Assembly (NCBI RefSeq): GCF_000001735.4
Contig: NC_003076.8
Location: 620,001-684,000, forward strand
Origin: Arabidopsis thaliana
Lineage: Eukaryota > Streptophyta > Magnoliopsida > Brassicales > Brassicaceae
Reading direction: 5' to 3'
DNA length: 64,000 nt
Made by a program: the position numbers and the translations under genes. The notes beneath the pieces were generated by a model. That model worked only from the letters and a program-made list of their open reading frames with translations. It was not told the DNA's origin and did no database searches. This document shows, one piece after another, positions 57,120-64,000 of the stretch. Each line of letters starts with the position of its first letter. Positions within the stretch are counted from its first letter, which is position 1.

Positions 57120-58907
57120 ATGATAACTGGCGATTCAATCGACGGTATGGATTTCATCAGCTCTCTACCTGACGAGATTCTCCACCATATCCTCTCCTCT
57201 GTTCCGACCAAATCCGCGATCAGAACCTCTCTCTTGTCCAAACGGTGGAGATATGTTTGGTCCGAGACACCTTCTCTCTCCATTGATTGCCGTAGAGCCG
57301 ATCCTAATTCGATCGATAAAACTCTATCTTTCTTCTCCGCTCCCAAAATCACAAGCTTTCATCTTCATACAACCTTACTCAACAGGATTGATTCTGTTAA
57401 TGGCTGCATCGAATTCGCCATTTCTCACAACGCAGAGAAGCTTTCACTGGAGTCTCGTGATTATCGTGTCAGAAATTACAAGTTTCCTGATTTCTTCTAC
57501 ACCAATTCATCTGTGAAGCAACTCTTTGTCGACTCTGGATCTGTTCATTTGATTCCCAGATGCACTGTCTCTTGGACTTCTCTAAAGAACTTGTCTTTGA
57601 GCAATTGCACACTTTCTGATGAATCATTTCTTAAGATTCTTTCTGGTTCTCCACTTCTGGAAAGCTTGGAGTTGTTGTATTGTGCTGAATATATGTGTCT
57701 TGATCTGAGTCAATCACAGCATCTAAGAAGATTGGAGATTGACCGTAGCGATTGGTTTATGGGGCCAACGAAGATTGTGGCACCGCATCTCCATTGTTTG
57801 AGATTGAGACACTCGAGATTACCATGTAGTTTAGTTGATGTCTCTTCTTTAACCGAAGCTGACTTGAACATTTACTTTGGCGATCTTAAAACTGTTACCG
57901 CTGGTTTTCTTCAACACAATGTGGTCAAGATGCTACAAATGTTGCAGAATGTAGAGAAGCTTACTATTGGGGGTACCTTTCTTCAGGTTCGTTAGCCATT
58001 TTTCTGCCTTCTCTAACACATAGAAATCTGTATGTTGTAGAATCACATAGCATGCTCTTTTAGAATCAGTTGGTTTTGCATAGGCAGATATTGGTTGATC
58101 AGGCTTTGATACTCAGATTCATGATTACCTACTAAGTATTTGGTCAATGGCTCTTGTCTTGTTGTGCTTTGGTTATTTATTTTGCTGAGGTTTGTGTTTG
58201 GTATGTTGAACTATATTTGCATTGCCTTTCAGATGTTATCTCTTGCCGCGCTCTGTGGTGTACCTTTTCCGACGCTCAAGGTCAAAACTTTGACTCTCGA
58301 AACGATGATTATTCGGTCTGTTATTCCTGGTATAACAAAGCTACTACGGTACACACCTGGATTACGGAAGCTAACAATTCACACTGTGAAATGCAGCAGC
58401 ATATCGGTCGGTATCTTTACCATGAAACCTCTTTTACTCTCCTTCACATATATGATCATAGTAACTATGACAAAATAGTGTTTATCCAAGAACCATGATG
58501 AAGTTTTTTGACACTCTTTTTGTATACAAGTTATTAGTTTGCATGATGAAATCCATTTTTCTGTTTGACAGGAATTGCATCTCAATGACTACTTGCGTAA
58601 ACATAGCTTGAATCAGCGTCAATGCTGGAGATCAAAAGACTCGGTCTTCCCGGGCTCTCTTGAGACCATTTCGATGTTGGCGAGTAAACACGCAGAGTCC
58701 AATCTCGTGGCTTTGTTCATGGAACGTCTACTGAAAAGTACAAAAAGTCTAGAAACCATGGTTGTACTCTTGGTAGATTACCTTGATGCATTGGGTTTTG
58801 AAGAACTTCTTGCAATGGCTACAACACTTTCTCACAACAATGATGTCTCTGTTTTGATCAAACGAAGCTATATAAAGTATGTATCCAACACTTTCCCTCA
58901 ACGATAG
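57120..58907 (+). CDS. F-box/LRR-FBD protein (AT5G02910-like)
   Basis: Three exons, 57120-57986, 58233-58406 and 58572-58907, encode 458 aa. The F-box at about 13-48 (ISSLPDEILHHILSSVPTKSA, then RTSLLSKRWRYVW) would bind SKP1/ASK in an SCF ligase. Plant LRR-2-type repeats follow (SWTSLKNLSLSNCTLSDESFLKIL, then LESLELLYC). The C-terminus has an FBD-like end (CWRSKDSVFPG, ESNLVALFMERLL). The exon 2 donor is weak (GTCGGT), but exon 2 is 174 nt, the same as in the gene at 62577, which supports the model. The substrate is unknown. This is the only complete family member in the window. Confidence 0.88.
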
Positions 58908-59670
58908 TGTCTCGATTGATCAAAAGCAAATGCCATTGTTAAATATGTATCATTAGATTTTCGACCTTGTATACTGAATCTGTAAATCAGATTAGTTGTA
59001 TTTCTAACTTTCAATGAAATTTCTGTAGCTTTTTGTTTTGTTTCGTGTCACTTCTTCAAATCCGATCCAACTTGAAGTGATGTTTTATCGACGATCGAAT
59101 TTATCAATTTGATATCCATCAAGAACTAACTAGAGATTTACGGACGATTGGTAACGACGGTTACTGGGAGTAGAGATTAGAAAAGTAACTACCATTACCA
59201 ATCAGTCGAGTGAAAAATTACATTTAATGTCAATGGAGCGAATAATAATTAAGAAGATTTTTAATCTAACCTTAATGAAAAAGAGATTCTAAAGCCATGA
59301 CTTTTTGAAAAATGAAAGAAATTAAAATGGCTATAAAAGATAGTGACTTTAGAAACTCTAAAATAAAAAATAAGTAAAAGTCTTGATTGGCAAAATTTTA
59401 GCTTTTAAATTTTAATACCTCTAAAAAAAGAAAGTAAAAGTCTTTAAATTCTCTACCAATCACCCCCAAATTTGTTTAGATTTATATCAAAATCTACAAA
59501 ACAGTTTAGACTTTTTAATTGTTGACAAAAAAAGTTTACTTTTTAATACTAACAAATAGTCATAAATTTAAATCCTAAAATTAAATTTAATACTAAAAAA
59601 GTTTAGACTTTTGATATTCACTATCTTCTTATACTTTTGTGTCAAATTTTTGTTAAATTTTATCTAAATC
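58908..59670. other. F-box 3' flank with MITE-like hairpins
   Basis: After the F-box 3' UTR, the arms 59146-59165 and 59184-59203 pair at 16 of 20 positions around an 18-nt loop. A second pair, TGATTGGC at about 59384 and ACCAATCA at about 59455, bounds an 80-nt AT-rich piece. The repeated TGATTGG ends suggest fragments of a small inverted-repeat transposon. There is no coding gene. Confidence 0.4.
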
Positions 59671-60130
59671 CGAGCTCCATGGTGTTCTTTTACCGACGCT
59701 CAAAGTCAAAAATTTTGACCATTATGCGACCTGTGGTTCCTGGTAACAATTTACACAATGCAGTTCAGCACCGTACTGGTATCTTTCACTATCCTTCATA
59801 TATTAATATTAGACAATGCATTTGTTCTTCCCTTTCTTTGGTTGAGATATCTTTAAAATCTTATTCTGGTTTGCAGGATAAATGTGACAGCTTCTTCCGG
59901 ATCAAGGTTGGAGATCAATGGATGTGGCCTTTCCGACCTCGTGGGATTCTAAAGTTCCTGAGCCGGAACTCATGGTTTTGTTCATGGAACACTTTTGCTG
60001 GCAAACACAATTACATTAGAGACATTGGTTGTACGGTTGGGAAGTTTTCATAGATCAAGATTTGAATAGCAGTTTCAAATCGCTCTAACGCTTTCTCACA
60101 ACAACGAGGTCTCAATTCTGCTCAAGTGAA
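59671..60130 (+). pseudogene. F-box/FBD gene relic 2 (C-terminal part)
   Basis: GAGCTCCATGGTGTTCTTTT, then a CTCAAAGTCAAAAATTTTGAC block (exon 2-like), a TGTGGTTCCTGGTA block, an intron-like stretch ending in TTTGCAG at about 59877, and an exon 3-like part with MELLLANTN-type and LTLSHNNEVSILL-type coding remains. Frame shifts interrupt every block. It matches the C-terminal half of the F-box genes on both sides. Confidence 0.85.
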
Positions 60131-60189
60131 GCAGTGTTAAAATCATGTAACCATCGGTTTTGGGTGTAGGATCCATCTGTATACTAGTG

Positions 60190-60460
60190 GGGAAATTGCT
60201 TCAGCTTCACCGAATTTAAGCTCTATTAGTGAGTATATTGGTCCTCACATACTATCCTGCTCAGTATGTCTTCTTGTGTCCTCGTTATTATTTCTTTTGA
60301 TGAGGTCAAGCCTGATTTTTAAGTCCATCACTTTTAAAGAACCCTAACCCTAAAAAATACTTGTATTTGATAATTTTTCAAGAAAATTATGAAAACTTGA
60401 AAATAGTTAGCTATTTTAATTTTCCTTGATTTTAATTTTTTTCTTCTAATTATTCCACTG
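60190..60460 (+). repeat. Duplicated F-box upstream block (partner at about 62046-62310)
   Basis: TTGCTTCAGCTTCACCGAAT, GGTCCTCACATACTA, TTTTGATGAGGTCAAGCCT, GTATTTGATAA and ACTTGAAAATAGTTAGCTAT occur in the same order in both blocks. Each block precedes an F-box gene (60541 and 62577). The genes and their promoters were therefore duplicated together as a unit of about 1.9-2 kb. Confidence 0.85.
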
Positions 60461-60540
60461 ATAAATACTACTATAAATCAATAATCAGCCCCACGACACA
60501 TATTGCAACACACAGTATTTTTTTTTAAATCTGATTGGCC

Positions 60541-61317
60541 ATGGAAGAGGAAGACCACGCCACCTTTGCTGTAGGAAACCCTAGCCACCGTTTTGATCGT
60601 CCTCTAATCAGACGATCAAGTGATTCAATCAGCAATCTACCCGACGAAATTCTTCACCATATCCTCTCCTTTATTCCCGAGACCAATTTAGTGATCAGAA
60701 CCTCGGTCTTGTCGAAACGATGGAGACATGTATGGTCCAAGACACCTCATCTCTCCTTTGAATGGCTTATGGTTTCCCCTAAATTGATAAACAAAACCCT
60801 AGCCAGCTACACGGCTTCCAAAATCACGAGTTTCCATCTCTGTACCAGTTACAGCTACGAGGCTGGCCATGTTCATAGCTCGATCGAGTTTGCAATGTCT
60901 CACAACGTGGATAATCTTTCTCTGGCGTTCAGTAGTTTTCCACCGTGTAACAAGTTTCCTGATTTCTTCTACACCAGCTCTTCTCTAAAGCGAGTCGAGT
61001 TGAGATCTGCTAGTTTGACTCCCAGTTGCATTGTGTCTTGGACCTCACTAAGGGACTTGTCTTTGACCCGGTGTAATCTCTCGGATAAATCCTTTCTTAA
61101 GATTCTGTCTGGTTGTCCAATCCTCGAAAGCTTGAGTTTGAAGTTTTGTGAGTCACTCAAGTATCTTGATCTGAGTAAATCACTGCGCTTGACAAGATTG
61201 GAGATAGAACGCAGATCCTGTTTTCGAGAACCAATGCAGTCTATGCAGATCGTGGCGCCACATATTCATTATTTGAGATTGAGAGACTCTGAGGCACACT
61301 GCACTTTCCTGGTATAG
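60541..61317 (+). CDS. Truncated F-box/LRR protein (AT5G02920-like)
   Basis: Single open exon of 258 aa. The F-box at about 28-64 (ISNLPDEILHHILSFIPETN, then RTSVLSKRWRHVW) and LRR-like region (SWTSLRDLSLTRCNLSDKSF) are intact and close to those of the gene at 62577. After DSEAHCTF the frame runs into LV-stop. The stop is created by a deletion that joins exon 1 to the middle of exon 2. It could still make a short F-box protein without the FBD end, or be a pseudogene. The ATG at 60541 is used; a TTG six bases earlier is not a start. Confidence 0.8.
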   Translation: MEEEDHATFAVGNPSHRFDRPLIRRSSDSISNLPDEILHHILSFIPETNLVIRTSVLSKRWRHVWSKTPHLSFEWLMVSPKLINKTLASYTASKITSFHLCTSYSYEAGHVHSSIEFAMSHNVDNLSLAFSSFPPCNKFPDFFYTSSSLKRVELRSASLTPSCIVSWTSLRDLSLTRCNLSDKSFLKILSGCPILESLSLKFCESLKYLDLSKSLRLTRLEIERRSCFREPMQSMQIVAPHIHYLRLRDSEAHCTFLV

Positions 61318-61777
61318 CAAGGCTACTGCAAAACTCACCTGGATTAAAGAAGTTAACAGTTTACACAATTGAAATGTGCAGCACGTTACTGGTATGGTTA
61401 CTGTGAACCTCTTCAATTACCTTTCATATATAACCCAAAACAAATAAGCATGGCCTTGCGTTTCTTTTGGTAATCTATACATGAGCGATATGTTGTTTTC
61501 TGTTTTGCAGTGGGATTGTGTCAACAGCTACTTGAAGAAACAACGTTGGAGATTGAAAGATGAGATCTTTCCAACCTCGCAGGAGTATGAAGTTGTAAAG
61601 CCGAAAGTCATGGCTTCGTTCATGGAACTTTTGCTGGCAAACACAAATACGTTAGAGACTTTGGTTGTACAGTTGGGAAGTTGCATTGCTAGATCAAGAT
61701 TTAAAGAGCTGTTTCAGATCGCACTCACGCTTTCTCACGACAAAAAGGTCTCAATTATGCTCACGCAAACACTTTAG
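61312..61777 (+). pseudogene. Out-of-frame remainder of the truncated F-box gene
   Basis: From 61313 another frame reads PGIARLLQNSPGLKKLTVYT, matching exon 2 of the F-box genes. After an intron-like stretch ending in TTTTGCAG at 61510, exon 3 runs from 61511 to 61777 (WDCVNSYLKKQRWRLKDEIF to SIMLTQTL). Both parts are well kept but cut off from the start codon by the deletion junction. Confidence 0.85.
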
Positions 61778-62576
61778 CTTTGAATGTTTCCAGCAGATTC
61801 ATCCCCTTGTGGAAGTTACCTTTTTCTTCACCATTCATTTATTTTTTATTTTTAGTATGTAGTTGTGCGGACAAATAATTGCAAATCGTTTTTCGAAAGT
61901 TTTTTTTTTTGGTCCGCAACTAATTGCTATCCCAAAATCAGTTTACCATTTCTTAGAGAATCTTTCAAAAAATTTAAGAACCCAAAACCTCAACTTTAGA
62001 CATTTTTCTCATATCCGATTAACCATGGAAAGTGGATCGCTGAGAGGGAAATTATATTGCTTCAGCTTCACCGAATATATGGTCCTCACATACTAAACTA
62101 TCCTGCTAAGTATGTCTTCTCGTGCTTTGGTTATTTCTTTTGATGAGGTCAAGCCTCATTTTTCAGTCGATCACTCCTTTAGAAACCCTAATTAACCCTA
62201 AAAGAATACTCGTATTTGATAAATTTTCAATAAAATTATGGAACCCTAAAAATTATTTGATAACTTGAAAATAGTTAGCTATTTTGATTTTCCTTAAAAA
62301 TAGTTTTTCTTCTTGTAAATTATTCCACTGATAATTAATAATTAATTATTATTGATTGATTTTTTTCTTCTTCTAATTTTTGTTCTTCTACAAATCAATA
62401 ATTTATCCCACTGCCAAGCATTTTGCCCCTTCTTCTTCTTTGCACACATAAAAACGCGACAACTTCTCTTGAGCGTGTCGACTCTTCTTCTTCTCCTTCT
62501 TCGATTTCGTCTGCACCTTCTCCTTTTTACTTTCTTCTTCCCATATGCTTGATTCTTTGTGAAGGGTTAATCAAAG
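61778..62576 (+). other. F-box 3' flank and duplicated upstream block of the next gene
   Basis: Contains the partner (about 62046-62310) of the duplicated upstream block at 60190, with an AAACCCTAATT telo-box-like motif inside it (about 62181), then an AT-rich and T/C-rich leader up to the ATG at 62577. There is no additional gene. Confidence 0.7.
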
Positions 62577-63990
62577 ATGAGATTCAAACAACCTAGCCGT
62601 CGAGATCGTCCCGTCATGTTTAAACGATCAAAAAATGTTTCAGTCGATGTTGGTGTAGACTCAATCAGCGATCTACCCGACGCTGTTCTCCAACATATCT
62701 TCTCCTATATTCCGACAGAGTTGGCGATCAGAACCTCTGTCTTGTCCAAACGATGGAGACATGTATGGTCCGAGACACCTCATCTCTCCTTTGAATGGCT
62801 CAAGGTTTCCCCTAAATTGATAAACAAAACCCTAGCCAGCTACACGGCTTCCAAGATCAAGAGTTTTCATCTCTGTACCCGTTACAGCTACGAGGCAGAC
62901 ACTCACCATGTTAACAGCTCGATCGAGTTTGCAATGTCTCACAACGTGGATGATCTTTCTCTGGCGTTCCGTAGATGTTCACCGTTTTACAATTTTGATG
63001 ATTGCTTCTACACCAACTCCTCTCTAAAGCGAGTCGAGTTGAGATATGTTGATTTGATGCCCAGGTGCATGGTGTCTTGGACATCACTAAAGAACCTGTC
63101 TTTGACCGATTGTACAATGTCTGATGAATCCTTTCTTGAGATTCTGTCTGGTTGTCCAATCCTGGAAAGCTTGAGTTTGAAGTTTTGTATGTCACTCAAG
63201 TATCTTAATCTGAGTAAATCGCTGCGCTTGACAAGATTGGAGATAGAACGCATATCCTATATTCGAGCACCAATGCTGTCTATGCAGATCGTGGCGCCAT
63301 ATATCCATTATTTGAGATTGAGAGACTCTGAGGCACACTGCACTTTCGTTGATGTCTCTTCTTTAACAGAAGCTAATGTCGACGTTAGCACTTTCCATCC
63401 TAGAACCTGTTATCATGATTTTGACCCCTTAGACCCTCATGATCTTCTAGTCATGGTGCAAACAATGCTAAAAACGTTTCAGAAAGTAGAGAAGCTTACT
63501 TTGGGGGTTAATTTACTTCAGGTAATGTTACCATTCTTTCATTCTTTAAACACTTAGTGCCTATAAATCTCAATGTTGCAGAATAATCATCGCTTTAGAA
63601 TGAGTTGCCTACACAGTCAATATTGGTTTGATCGATAAGTTTTCGTAAGGCTTTTGATATTATTGTCCTTATTTATCATCATTTCTCTGTAGATGTTCTG
63701 AAAATATGCTAATTAGTTTATGACTAAAGGTTTTGTTTTGGCTTTTGATTTGTTGAGAGGTTTGTGTTTTGGTGGTACTCACATCTTTTTGTGCTTTTTC
63801 GTCGATCATCTGTTAGATGTTATCACTTTCCAAGATCCCTAGTCTTCCATTGCCGATGCTAAAGGTCAAAACTTTGACTCTTGAAACAATGATTATCCGA
63901 TCTGTGGTTCCTGGTATTGCAAGACTGCTACAAAACTTACCTGGATTAAAGAAGATAACAGTTTACACAACTAATCCGTGCAACACCGAA
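62577..63990 (+). CDS. F-box/LRR-FBD protein, 3' part beyond the window (AT5G02930-like)
   Basis: Exon 1 is 62577-63521 (315 codons) and exon 2 is 63817-63990 (174 nt, the same length as exon 2 of the gene at 57120). A GTGGTA donor follows, and the rest lies beyond 64000. The F-box (ISDLPDAVLQHIFSYIPTEL, then RTSVLSKRWRHVW) and LRR repeats (SWTSLKNLSLTDCTMSDESF) are intact. Compared with the truncated neighbour it keeps VDVSSLTEANVD and the rest of exon 1. A predicted SCF substrate receptor with unknown target. The upstream part of exon 1 is strongly basic. Confidence 0.88.
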
Positions 63991-64000
63991 GTGGTATCTT

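Noticed and set aside
59146-59203. Hairpin as a microRNA precursor
   Set aside because: Short arms, 4 mismatches in 20 pairs and transposon-like repeated ends make a mobile-element fragment more likely.

Overview
This is plant nuclear DNA. It has GT-AG introns, TATA boxes, a low-GC intergenic background and plant-only families. Every major product matches what I remember of Arabidopsis thaliana chromosome 5, short-arm end (about AT5G02750 to AT5G02930). The locus numbers and symbols are recalled, not searched. I rebuilt the exon structures by hand from splice sites and reading phase. Where I remember a family or locus protein length, the rebuilt lengths agree.

Layout. 1-9.2 kb: SGR9 (RING E3 ligase), a 4.4-kb gene-poor stretch, a clade-D PP2C, and MOS11 (mRNA export). 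10.9-14.9 kb: tandem lambda-class glutathione transferases GSTL1 and GSTL3. 15.5-32 kb: the kinase CDL1, clock gene PRR7, a tRNA-Ser, topoisomerase VI A subunit BIN5/RHL2, a PPR-SMR protein and clock gene RVE4. 32-49 kb: MED4, an intronless P-class PPR gene, RPL4D, an acetolactate synthase relic, a hAT-like MITE and the HECT ligase UPL4. 50-64 kb: an accessory region with a BAHD-family protein lacking its catalytic His, a frameshifted CYP96A gene, and a decaying tandem cluster of F-box/FBD genes. The last F-box gene runs off the window.

Genes that plausibly work together: PRR7 (repressor) and RVE4 (activator) are both clock transcription factors and lie about 7 kb apart. GSTL1 and GSTL3 are recent duplicates. 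The rest are mostly unrelated housekeeping or regulatory genes: Mediator, ribosome, mRNA export, endoreduplication and organelle RNA binding.

Most unusual observations: (1) about 1 kb covering the last two exons and 3' region of RVE4 is duplicated, and the copy starts about 7 nt after the stop codon of the P-class PPR gene; (2) a GC-AG intron in RVE4; (3) one repeat per exon in MOS11, with three introns splitting the same Arg codon; (4) a mid-gene acetolactate synthase fragment; (5) a frameshift in the CYP96A gene that a 67-nt pseudo-intron can hide; (6) an F-box gene truncated by a roughly 560-bp deletion with 3-nt microhomology; (7) E2F-type sites at BIN5. I found no wholly new multi-gene system.
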